Below, one piece after another: positions 1 through 11,619 of a DNA stretch of 64,000 bases. The notes under the pieces were generated by a model, which worked only from the letters and a program-made list of their open reading frames with translations, did no database searches and was not told the DNA's origin. How positions within the stretch are numbered: position 1 is the stretch's first letter; each line of letters starts with the position of its first letter. The stretch comes from Pontederia crassipes (taxonomy: Eukaryota > Streptophyta > Magnoliopsida > Commelinales > Pontederiaceae), in the NCBI GenBank assembly GCA_030549335.1, contig CM060188.1, positions 6,510,001-6,574,000 on the forward strand, written 5' to 3'. The translations under genes were made by a program, and so were the position numbers.

Positions 1-1798
1 GCCACAAGGGATTCTTCTTTGTTTCCTTTCCTACCTACTTCAATTACTTGCTTGGTGAGACAATGGAATTAAATATAAATTATGTACTCTGCTATTTATT
101 GTGTTTGAATAATTAAAAAAGGAGGCGTGGCGGTACGTACGGAGAATATTAATTGTTTTTGGGAGATCTTTATATATATATATATATATATATAAACCTT
201 TTGTTAATTTTTATACTACATTTGTCTTTATACTACATGAACCTTTGTAATGGATGCATTCTTCAGATGTTATTTTAGTGGAGATCAGCTTCCACATCAA
301 CAGCTTGAAACCCATGTTATATATATGAAAAAGCCGATTTCATTGGAACATATATCAAATCCTTTGAATCACGGATATATCCAAGAAAAAAGGATTTATA
401 GCACCCTTTCAAAGGCTGAGCGTTGCCGTTTGTGATCTACGTAGAACTTATATTGGCGTATATATCAAGTACTGGTCATTGCCTTTGTACAAATGCATGC
501 ACGTAGCAATGTCTCGCTACATTTCAAAGAATTTTTTTTTTATCGTTACAATGGATGATAGTATTTACTGCGACTTATTGTATTGACTTCACCAATAAAA
601 TTGGTCAACGGCTAGAACGTTTGAAATTAGCTAACACCATTTATAATCGAATCGGAACAGAAAATAATTATACCTGCGCAGATGGTGAATTGAACACATG
701 AAATACAATTAAATTGCGTTCGTCCGATCGAATAGCTAAAAGTTTCGGCTCATAAAATTACAATCAAGGTGAATTATATATTTAATTTAATTACTTATCT
801 ACAAGGAATTATCTTATCCATTGTACGTAAATTAAAATGCTCTTACGATCTCCCTTCTATTTTTCTCTCTCTTTATAAAATAATATAGATAAACATATCA
901 AACTAAAATCAAATTATCGAAGAATAAAATTTTTAAAAATATTTTCAATTTTATCTTCCATTTTCTAAAAATTCTTCACTTTGTATTCCCATTTCTCCCC
1001 TCCATCTCTTTTTTTTTATATCATCTCCCCCATTAATATTAATGTTAAATGGTTTACAAATTTCTTTAGTAAGAAAATGGTCTTTTGCCTTAGACTAGTT
1101 CTTCTAAAAGTTCTAAGGTTATATTCATAACTACAATTAATTTAGTAATTAGAAATAATTATAGTCTAAAATACTTTATTTTTGTACACTAATTTATAAG
1201 ACTGTAATGCTCCACGGGATTCGCAAGTGGTATTAAATAAAACTTAGCACCTATGGTATTAAATAGATTTGGTCAGGATTCAGGAACGAAGTTAGCCTCA
1301 TGAGAGGTGCCGAGTAATAGGCACACGTGCATACATAAATTCTACTATGTTTTATATGATATAAATTGACTTATACATCAAAATTTTGCGAGGCTACAAA
1401 AATGCTTGGGCAATCTCTGTCTTTGGATTTGTTTCTAACTAATACAAAAAAAATTTATCTTCTAAATTAGTGATAATTATAATTCTAAAGTTACAGTATA
1501 ATTATAAAAAGTTTATTTACTATATTTAACTGTGTAAACGCATGATGCAGGGATGATATATATAAATCATAATAATACAGTATAAGATTAAAAATAGTAC
1601 TCAACCTCATATGAAATTTTTTTATTAGTTCATATTTTGAAGTATATTTATAGAATTTCTGATTGAACTGTTTTAAAATTTATGTTCAAAAAACAATTAA
1701 AATTATATAAAACAGCATTTATACAATCAATTTCAGTATATCATTGTTCCATAATAATATGTATTATGAAAGTTTGGTGCGAAAAATGATTGAAAGTT
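1..1798. other. AT-rich intergenic stretch, no gene seen
   Basis: No reading frame of note and no recognisable protein fragment on either strand. A short (TA)n run lies at about 170-194. The rest is AT-rich and low in complexity. The right end is the genomic flank of the LINE insertion, ending in the left target-site duplication. Confidence 0.6.
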
Positions 1799-1813
1799 TC
1801 TATCATAGTTATC
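1799..1813. repeat. Left target-site duplication of the LINE
   Basis: TCTATCATAGTTATC here is repeated exactly at 6067-6081. The two copies bracket the LINE-derived block, with a T-run beginning directly after this copy. A 15-bp duplication is in the normal range for L1-type retrotransposition. Confidence 0.85.
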
Positions 1814-1872
1814 CTTTTTTTTTAAAAAAAAAGATGCATTAAGATTAGCCAATAGAGGCCATGTCAAAGCGA

Positions 1873-2361
1873 TCGAAAGTCGATCACCTACCAAAAGAGG
1901 CTAGTACATCTGCTTCAACATGGTTAATTCTAGAAATATGTCTACATTTGAAATTTGCTAGCATTGTAATGCATATCCGAATGTCGCTGATGATGTTTAC
2001 AATACGCCAGGGGCACGGGGACTTGTTGCTTATGATATCCACCATCAATTTTGAGTCAGACTCCAATATAACTTGCGTAATTTATCGCTGACTGCAGTGT
2101 AATAGATCACAACATATTGCCCAAACTTCTGCTTCCAAAACTGAGTGAAAATGCTCAATAACAATTCATGCACATATAAACTTAGTATTAGAACATATGA
2201 CTATATAGCCTGCTCCCCCACCCTTGAGTTGCTTAGAAATTAGTCATCTGTGTTCAATTTGAATTAGAATTGGGGTGGAGACTTCCAATGAGCCGAGGGC
2301 TGAAGTGTTGGGGAAGTCCCCTCATAATAGAGGGCTTTGACTCGCGACCAGATCGTGGTAG
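1873..2361 (-). repeat. LINE tail tandem duplication, copy A (empty site)
   Basis: This 489-bp stretch (RNase H end and downstream LINE sequence, minus strand) is repeated next door as copy B, 2362-2676 plus 4108-4277. Shared landmarks are the CCTACCAAAAGAGGCTAGTA block, the AACTTAGTATTAGAACATAT block and the GACTCGCGACCAGA block near the right end. Copy A lacks the CACTA insertion, so its GTA at 2185-2187 is the unoccupied version of the site filled in copy B. Confidence 0.85.
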
Positions 2362-2676
2362 TCGAAAGACGATCGCCTACCAAAAGAGGCTAGTATATCT
2401 GCTTTAACATTGTTAATTCTAGAAATATGTCTACATTTGAAATTTGCTAGCCTTGTGATGCATATCTGAATGTCGTTGATGATGTTTACAATACGCCAAG
2501 GGCAAGGGGACTTGTTGCTTATGATATTCACCGCCAACTTTGAGTCAGACTCCAGTATAACTTGCGTAATTTCTCGTTGACCGTAGTGTAACAGATCAGA
2601 ACATATTGCCCAAACTTCTGCTTCCAAAGCCGAGTGAAAATGCTTAATAATAGTTCCTGCACATATAAACTTAGTA

Positions 2677-4107
2677 CACTACTAGAAAAATACGGATTAC
2701 CGACGGTCCGGACCGTCGGTAATCAGCCTGAAAACCGTCGGTAACGTAATTACCGACGGTTTTTCAGTCGGAATCGATCCGTCGAAAAAATGCTCGTCGC
2801 AAATGGATTTGCGACGGTTCAAAAAAATTCGTCGCAAATATCGACGGTTCTGGCCGTCGAAAAAGTCTCCGGCGGTTCGACCCGTCGAAATTTTCCGACG
2901 GTTGCAATCGCCGGAAAAGTGCCCGGCGGTTCGAACCGTCGATATTTTCGACGGTTGCAACCGCCGGAAAAGTCCCCGGCGGTTCGAACCGTCGATATTT
3001 TCGACGGTTGCAACAGCCGGAAAAGGCCGGCGGTTAGAACCGTCGATATTTTCGACGGTTGCAACAGTCGGAAAAGACCGACGGTTCGAGCCGTCGCAAC
3101 TTTTCGACGGTCGCAACTGTCGAAACTTTGGACGGACATCGCAACCGTTGATCTTTAGACGGTCGCAACCGTCGCAAATAATTTTTTAAATATAAAAAAT
3201 TAGCGGCCGGATCCGAACGGCCACGGCCGGATCCGACCGGCCACGGCCGGATCCGACCTCCGGCCGACCGACAGCAGAGAGAGAGAGAGACGTCGGCGCG
3301 GAGCGGGAGAGAGAGATACGCCGGCGCGGGAGAGGGTCGCCGGCGTCCGGCGTGGGAGGGTCGCCGGCGTCCGACGGGCGGGAGGGGGTGTTCGCGGCCG
3401 GGAGAGGGAGAGAGAGAGGAGTGGAGGGAGGAGGGAGAGAGAGAAGAGGGAGGAGGGAGAGAGAGAAGATGGATGAGGAATATATATAAAGGGAAAAAGT
3501 GGAAAGAAAGCGGAAAAAGAGAAAAAAAGCGGGATAACGAAATTTTAACTACCGACGGTTGCAGGCGTCAAAAACGTAAATATTAAATATTTTTATAATT
3601 ATCGATGGTTGTGACCGTCGAAAATATATTTAGTTATATATAATATTTATTTTTTATTTTACCGATGGTTTTGACCGTCGGTAATTGCGACGGATTTTGC
3701 GACGGTTGGATATCCGTCGGAAATATCGACGGTCCTAATCGTCGAAAAATTAAATAATAATATAATAAATTATATAATTAATTTTTTTATTTCCGATGAT
3801 CTTGATCGTCGGAAAATCCGTCGAAAACATTTAATAATAATATAAAAAATACATAATTTAATTTTTTTTATTTCCGACGGTCATAACCGTCGAAAAAATC
3901 GTCGGAAATTGCGACGGATGGATATCCGTCGGAAATATCGACGGTCCTAATCGTCAAAAAATTAAATAATAATATAAATTATTTCCGACGGTCATAACTG
4001 TCAAAAAATCCGTCAAAAACGGAACCGTCGAAAAATCCGTCGCAAATTGCGACGGATTTAGAACCGTCAGAAATTATCCGTCGGAAAATCGCGATTTTCT
4101 TGTAGTG
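2677..4107. mobile_element. Non-autonomous CACTA (CMC/EnSpm) DNA transposon
   Basis: The left end is CACTACTAGAAAA and the right end is the inverse of CACTACAAGAAAA, giving matching terminal inverted repeats. The 3-bp target-site duplication is GTA (2674-2676 and 4108-4110). Both ends carry many subterminal copies of CCGTCG/CGACGG in both orientations, typical of CACTA elements. A strongly GC-rich core at about 3200-3480 has GAGA runs. The 1431 bp encode no transposase; frames through the CGACGG array are repeat translations. Confidence 0.93.
2930..3110. repeat. Subterminal CGACGG-type tandem array inside the CACTA element
   Basis: A unit of roughly 50-60 bp recurs here, containing AACCGTCGATATTTTCGACGG followed by TTGCAAC and a GCCGG spacer. 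Neighbouring units differ by a few bases. Each unit is partly palindromic and could fold. In CACTA elements such subterminal repeats are the known binding sites of the element's transposase-type proteins. Confidence 0.7.
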
Positions 4108-6066
4108 GTATTAGAACATATGACTATATAGCCTGCTCCCCCCACCCCTCAGTTGCTCAGAAAATTAGTCATCTGTGTACAATTTGAATTAGGATTGGGG
4201 TGGAGGCTCCCAATGAGCCGAGGGCTGAAGTGTTGGGGCATAACATAGGGCCTTGACTCGCGACCAGACCGTGGTAGCGCTTGCATGACTGAAATTAAAA
4301 TGAGCATCATTCCTCATCTTAGAACAGGGGCCATGTAGATCACATCCTTCGTATATCCAATCCCCCTCACCCCATTTAGAGATAAATTTGAAAGAGTAGC
4401 CAGTACTTGTTTGAAAAATATTCCATAATTGAAAAGCAACAGAACACTCAAAGAAAAGGTGAGTATTAGTTTCAATACCCGAACCACAAAGGGTGCATCC
4501 AGGGTTAATGTAAGATTGAAATGTGGCAATCATGTGCTTTGTAAATAGACGTTTGTAAGCTAGCTTCCAAAGAAAAATATGTATCTTAGGGGGAATGCTG
4601 ATACTCCATATGGACTTCTAGCCAGGCCATCCAGCATACCTTGGTGGCATAAATGGTCGACTGATAAAGTTATAAACGGCTTTTGCAGTGGGGACCTCAA
4701 AACTTTTTTAGGCCCACACTCAAGTATTATCATTGGGGAAAACAAACAGTTTAATACATAAAATCTTTTTCACTGAACAGGGAGAAAACAACTCATAAGA
4801 GTATCAACATCCCAAGCAGAAAGGACCATAAGACTGAACATTTATATAAGTAGGCATATGACTTAAAGAAACATTGAAAATCCATGGATCATAATATGCA
4901 TGAGTGGACCTACCATTGCCAATGTGCTTTATAAGGCCTAGTTTTATATTGTCCAATGTTTGAGTTAGGAGTTTCCAACTCCATGCCGAATTATGAGTAC
5001 AGGGGAACCAGCATGTGTAAATGTTTTCTTTTTCCAACTTGCCAACCTACACTGAGTTTTGGAAATAATATGCATAAGTGATCCTTTAGTGAGCTTTTTA
5101 AAAGAAATGGAAGTCCCCAGATAGGAAGGAGCCGACTGTAATATTTAAGATGTTTTAATGATATTTTTCCTTCTAGCTTGAAATTTTGGGGGCAAATATA
5201 TAATAGATTTGGCAGGGTTGATTTTCTAATTTGTCAACATCTTATATTGAGAGAAGATACTAATTAGGGCTCTACAATTATAAGTCATTAGCATATAAGA
5301 GGTGACTAATACCTAATAACCCGACACATAATGGTTTAATTTTCCCAATATTAGCTTGGTTTGTAATTAGGGAATAGAAAACTTGAGAGAGTGGATCCCC
5401 TTGCCTCAGACCCCTATGACTTTTGAAATAAGATGAGCAATTTCTTAGGCTAAGAATAGAATATCATGAATTGATATTCTTTTGACAAAGACAGCCTGTG
5501 ATGAGTCAATTAGATTGCCAAGTGTAGGTTTTAATCGATTGGCAAGGATTTTAGCAATTATTCTATAACTGTAGTTCCACAGGGATATAGGTACGTAGCC
5601 TTGAACTGATGTGGGATTAGGTTTTTTGGGAATCAAAGTGATAGCAGTGAAAACCATGTGGTAGCTAGTTGTGGAAGAAGAAAATTTTTTACCTCGTTAC
5701 AGATGTCTTGCCCTATGATATCCTAATAATTTCTGAAGAATTCAATTGTAAATCCATCAGGGTCAGGAGCTTTGTCTATAGACATATGCCAAATGCCGTC
5801 TTTCACTTCTTTATGAGATGGGGACAAAAATACGAAAATTTTCCATCTAAGTACTATAATTAGACATAAGAGAAACCATATATTTGAAATCAATGATGAA
5901 TGAGGTAATTTAGTGTATCTGATGATAATGATATTAAGGCTTATTTTGTTAGGCATTACTCTAACCTTTGAACACCTAACTCCCAACCCACCCCTACTAC
6001 TAAGGATTGGCATGTCCTGCCACTTTTACATGACTCCTCAATCCAAAATCTTATCTCACCGGTCAC

Positions 6067-6081
6067 TCTATCATAGTTATC
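6067..6081. repeat. Right target-site duplication of the LINE
   Basis: Exact repeat of the 15-bp sequence at 1799-1813. It marks the 5' truncation point of the LINE, since nothing LINE-like is seen to its right. Confidence 0.85.
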
Positions 6082-6820
6082 AAATATCTAAAAATTGTAA
6101 CACAAACAAAATACTTATGTCCTTTTTATTTTTATTTCTTTTTGGAGAAAAGGGAGCGTGAAGCAATTTTAATATTAAATATTTTTTTAGTTTACTCAAA
6201 CTTTACCACATCAGTATCAAAAGATCCTATTTTCTTAAGTAGATTCAATTATGATTTATTAACATAATTTAATTATATATAACATAATAACACTCTTTTA
6301 AATTTGATATAAATAATATATTAAAAACCATTTCTATGTTAGAGTAAGGACGATGGGAATCTAAGCTAATCATAAGTCCACCTGAAACATGAAATTTTTT
6401 AACATTGCACATACTCTCTCTTTTAAACTCTCTCATTTTCTTATATGTAGCGAGCTTTAAATGTTAAACGTATGATATCTTATTATATTTCTTATTTAAA
6501 TAAACCTTTGCTATATTAAATATTTATTTATCCTGTTATTTTTAAAAATAGCATTTATTTTGTGTATATATGTTAAACATATGGTATCCTTTCTTACCTT
6601 AAAAGTAACAATCTTAAAAAAAAGCAACTTATCCTTAAGGCAGTTATCTAAAAAGTTATGTTACATTATAAATCATCTTTAATTATATTTGACCTGCATA
6701 GTAATATGTTTACTTAAATAATTAGATATGTGTCCATAATACCGTGTTAGATTTTTAGAATAGACATTTAACAGAAAGCACAAGGTCTTGCTTCTTTTCC
6801 TAATTGGATAGGTAACTTTT

Positions 6821-6901
<81 letters not shown>

Positions 6902-8188
6902 GAACACATCTAACATTTTTTAAAAAATAAATTTATTTAACATGTGATTTCATGGAATACCTCAATTGATATATTCTTCCTCAAATTATATATATTATAT
7001 TGTAGTTTATTATTACTACTACCGCGAAGTGTATAAAAATACATTAAAACTTATTATGATATTATCATTTGAGTGCGGGTAACCAACTTGGACCATGTGC
7101 TATTATGGATCCACTTTTAAGGGGGTGTTTGACATATGAATTAATGATGAACAATGATGATAATGCCAAATATATTTAAAAAAAGCTAAATTAATCTTCT
7201 TGAAAATCACCTCAAAATCAACAAAATCATGTTTTTTACTCGGTACAATAGAATAACAATTCTTATTGATAGCAAGAGTACAAAATATTTCACCTTTTAT
7301 TTAACTTTTCAACTATAATTTATATTGTATTCACTTTATTTCAAATACAATTTGAACTTACTTTTTAAAATAAATAAGAATACATATTCTACCTTCTTAT
7401 ATTTATAAATTTAATAGAAAAAAATGATATTCTACCTCTTCATAGCTATATATCAGACATCTTATTTTACATTTTCAAATTTCGTACACAATACATCTTT
7501 TCATAACAGAAAATATCAAATTTTTAAAAAATACTTATTTTTCTAAGACAGATATTTTAAATTATATTAAATACAAATAATATTTGATTATACTTTAATG
7601 AAATGATAAACTTCATAATGTATATTAATGTTATTACAAAAACATATTAATTATGTATAAACTATGACATAATTTAGATATATATTTTTTTATTTTTTAA
7701 AATAATTATTATGTTGCTTATTATTAATATTTGATAACATAGTAACATTCCACATGTTTTCATATGGGGACGCAAAAATGTCTTCCTCTTGTATAAAAAT
7801 TAGATAGCACATGTGTATTATAATTAATATTTTTTTGAAAAAAAATTTGCTATCGATATATATTTTATTACCCAAATCTTTTTAGTACTTGAAGTGACAA
7901 AATTTTCATTAGCAAATCCAATGACAAAATTACCCAACTTTTTAGCGCATAAGAATGAAGTCAAGACATGGGCATTTACGTCGTTTCACGTAGTAGCCGG
8001 AGTCCCCTCTCTCTCACCTCTTCTATCCTCTTTTTCTCTCTCTCTCCCCCTCCCTCTCTTCTCTCGCTTGCTCCCTCTCTCTCCACTCCGCTACTTCTTC
8101 CCCCCTCCCAAAAACACATCATATTTATACCGGCAAATCCGCAGAGCAGTCGCCACCAGCGAACTAGAGGAGGCGGCGGCGGATAGAA
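6082..8188. other. AT-rich spacer and CLPR4 upstream region
   Basis: No gene seen. A long (TA)n microsatellite occupies about 6823-6898. From about 8010 to 8095 the plus strand becomes a dense CT-rich tract (TCTCTCTC, CCCTCCCTC), just before the GC-rich first exon of CLPR4; it probably lies in the core promoter or 5' leader. A TATA-like TATTTATA lies near 8128, too close to the ATG to be assigned with confidence. Confidence 0.5.
6823..6898. repeat. (TA)n microsatellite, about 76 bp
   Basis: Uninterrupted alternating T and A in the intergenic spacer. The short open frame across it encodes only YIYI repeats and is not a gene. Confidence 0.95.
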
Positions 8189-11100
8189 ATGGCCACCTTC
8201 TCTTGCTCCCCGCGTTTCTCCTGCAGCGCCTCTCTCAGCGCCGCCGCACCCAGGCGCTCCCCTCCGGCTGCCGTCGTCTCGCCCTCCGCTGCACGGCCCT
8301 CCTCCTCTTCCGCTGCATCTGCTTCGGCTACTTCGAATTCCCCCTTGTGCAGCGGCTTCGTCGCCCCTTTCGTCGGGGGGAGCGTCCACGGCGACTTCGG
8401 GGGCCAGAGGTTGAGGGTTCCGTCCCTAGCACCGGCGCCTTCGTCGGGGCCCGGTGCCAAGCGCGGCGTCGTCACCATGGTAGTATTTTACTTAGACGTT
8501 TTCATTCATGAAAAAAGGGATAACAGAAATAATGGATTCATAAATGTACATCTTGTTATGTTAACATAAAAAACAAGTTATCTTGATACGTTTCATCTCT
8601 TCCATTCGCGTCTCTCGATCGATGCAAATATTTAGTTGATTAGGAGTGTGCATAAAAATGGAAGAAAACAAAGATTTTGGCAAATTAAAGTCAGGATCTA
8701 ATTTTCTGTTAATATAAAATATATAATGGAAAAGAAGATGAAATCATTCAAAATTGTCAGACGGCATGCCAAAGCAGGAGCTGGAAGCGCCTTTATGGAT
8801 CAACAATCTTCTGCATCATACTGTTAATTTTGTCTCCTTTTTTTTTCTTTCTTTCTCTCAATAAGATATGATTCATGAGTGTAGATAATGTTCTTATTTT
8901 CAGCCTACTTTCTTAACAGGTTATTCCTTTCTTGAGGGGAAATGCATGGGAGCAGCCGCCTCCAGATCTCGCTTCTTATTTGTACAAGAATCGAATTGTG
9001 TACTTGGGCATGTCTCTTGTTCCATCAGTGACAGAGCTGATGCTAGCGGAGTTTCTGTATCTTCAGTATGAGGATGAGGAAAAGCCAATTTATCTGTACA
9101 TAAACTCTACTGGAACGACAAAGGTCAGTAAGTTCTTGTCCTCTTAAATGATGTATCACATATGAAGTTGTAGGTTTAAGAGTGCTAAGGACACATAAGG
9201 ATTCCATTAGATCAACATTCGCACAGGATTTAACATTAGGGATGGGAATGACACGTCATCTCTCCTCTGAAGTTTCCATTCTGAATTCACTTGTAGATAC
9301 TTCACCTAATTGATTCTGGTTAACCATTCTGAATGTGAATGGAACCTTGTCTATGAAAGCATAGAACCTTAGATAACTTTTTTTCACTCAAACTTGCATG
9401 CATACGATTCACTTATCATCTAAGAGCACACATAGGCGATCAATTTAAAAGGATTCTTCAGTCATGTGGCTTCTTGTAGACAGAAGTAGGTATAAAGGAT
9501 GCTTAGTGTTGCTCCAGTTGACCTGGAGGATTTAGACGAATTACACTTAACTTCTAATTTAACCCATCCTAATTGCTTAGTGTTCCCTTGGGATATGCTG
9601 AACTCATCCCTTGAAACCTTTTTAGTTTCTGGGTTATTCAATCATTTTCGTAACAGTCTCACATGTGGTTGTATAGTGTATAGGACAACCAAACTTATCA
9701 CGGGATATTTGCATAAATACCTTTGTTTTTAATTGTTACAGTTTGTTGACCTGTCTATTAACATTATGTTGGAGTGGATTCTCCAGTGTCTATCTTCGAA
9801 GACGAACTTTGAATGTAACTAATTAAGCAAAGAAGATAAAACCATCATCCACTCTCGAATAAATAAAAAGAAAGCACCCTTGTTTTTCGGAATTTCATGA
9901 AGCAAACATTAGCAACATTTTTATCAAAACTGTAGAAAGTAAAAGGCTGACATTACTTCCATTTGATCTTAAGCTATTTTGCAAGTCGAATTTACTTCTG
10001 ATTTCATAACTTTAGATTATGTTCACTTGTATTCCTATTTCTGAAAATAAAATTAAGCAGGAATACAACTTATAGAGTTTAATTGTCTGTCAAATAAAGG
10101 TTTCCAAATTCTACGTCTCTTTTAATTTTCTAGAAATGCTATAAATAGATATTTCATTTTTAAATGATATTGTATAAGTTGGTATTGAACCTTTTCCAAA
10201 AAGGAACTTGGCACTGAACTTTAGGTGACTCCTTTCAGAAATTACAATATGCTTTGATATGTGCCTCTTATGAGAGGCACTAATCACTTGTTAATATAAA
10301 TGTCTTCAAACGATATTAGAACACTTGGTACTGAACTTGGTACTCAACTTTAGGAAACCCACTGAAATTACAAAGCAATACATTGACTAATTATTGATTT
10401 TATTTACTACACCTAATTTGGTAGGGAATTGAGTCTAGTAATGAAAATGGAGTTCTATCACAGTGAAGTTATGGTCTACATGAATTTTTTTATTATAGGT
10501 TCCATCTTTCTTCAATTTTTTAATTTATCCTCAATTATTTTTACCTTAGTTGGAACTTTTTCTGAATGTGCCTCTTGTTGAGTATATGAAGATGTACTTT
10601 TGTTCACCATTATGAGGCATGCTATTTTTCTCACTTCATCTTTTGAGTTTGTTGTTACTCTTTATGTTAATGTATGATTTATATTATTGGTTTAAAGAGA
10701 AATATGGTGTTAATTTACACTTATATGTTGTTCAATATTGTGGGACACTGAATTTTGGTTCAGCAACCCAGACCAAACCATTCATCTGAATAGATCAAGT
10801 GTTCATGATTAAATACATTTTTGTATTTTTGAGGAGGATATATTTTTGTATTTAAAATATAATTTCTTATAAAAAAATGATTAAATATGATTTGATCTAG
10901 ACCATCAGTCAAAGCAATGGTCCTATCATATTATATTAGTTCTTCTCCTCAAATATTATATTAGTTTTAAAAAAATCCTGAATTTGTTATCCAAGGTCTT
11001 GAAGGGTTTATGTTACGATCTTAGGCATAAAAAAATATTACCAGATGCTACATCCTTTTAGACACTGGGTATGCTCTACAAGCCAAAATTACAATGATCG

Positions 11101-11588
11101 GAATATTCTGCTGGATAAAATTAACTTGCAATCACTAATTGGCTAACAAATCAGATTTTTTTTTCTAATAAAGGTGATAGTACAGGTGTTGTCCTTTGTT
11201 TTCATGGTCTAAAACTGCAATGTTTTTGCTGGCCTTTTCTACCAAACTTTTTGTAATCCCTCCTAATATTAATGAAACTTTTGGATAACTACCATCTTGC
11301 TAGTCGTCCTTTCTCGTTTCAAAAGATAATGGTGATAGTAAAATGAAGAATAAAACATGTTCACATATCCCCCTTCAAGGATGAAAAGAATACTTCGACA
11401 TATCAGTAACATAGCACTTCTTTTTGGTGCATAGTAGCATATTGGTTTTAGAGAAATAGACATGAGACAACTAAAGTAATTGGTGGGACAATATGAGAAG
11501 TAGAAGCATCTCATTTATGGTTCCATAACACCTGCTATGGTAAATTATGTTCTGTATTATTGAATATATATATATATATGTATGTATG

Positions 11589-11619
<31 letters not shown>

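Larger units (their letters stand above)
2362..4277 (-). repeat. LINE tail tandem duplication, copy B (CACTA-interrupted)
   Basis: Second copy of the LINE tail, split at 2676/4108 by a CACTA transposon. On the minus strand the part at 2627-2322 reads as an RNase H domain with an ESDSK motif and a downstream N-V-K-A-D segment, the acidic signatures of plant LINE RNase H. Outside the insertion it aligns with copy A with scattered substitutions and one small difference near copy A position 2305. Confidence 0.85.
1814..6066 (-). mobile_element. 5'-truncated L1-type LINE, minus strand, decayed
   Basis: Read on the minus strand, the protein fragments run in the order expected for a plant L1 ORF2. 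A start-of-RT piece lies near 5830-5723 (KAPDPDGFTIEFF). Further RT sequence is at 5657-5445 (LIPKKPNP, then IIAKILANRLKP). A connection region follows at 5037-4804, a zinc-finger RVT domain (CTLCGSGIETNTHLFFEC) at about 4500-4420, and RNase H at 2627-2322, duplicated at 2066-1884. Frames are broken by stops and shifts, the endonuclease part is absent, and the catalytic RT core was not identified intact, so it is a dead copy. The T-run at 1815-1823 is the poly(A) tail seen from the plus strand. A 15-bp target-site duplication flanks the block. The 4253-bp span includes a 1.43-kb CACTA insertion and a roughly 490-bp internal tandem duplication. Confidence 0.88.

Noticed and set aside
2697..3189. 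Overlapping frames rich in RRF/TVR repeats on both strands
   Set aside because: Translations of the CGACGG repeat array of the CACTA element, not proteins.
7894..8511. 205-aa open frame over the CLPR4 start
   Set aside because: It is another frame of the promoter and exon 1; the real frame from 8189 continues into conserved ClpR sequence.
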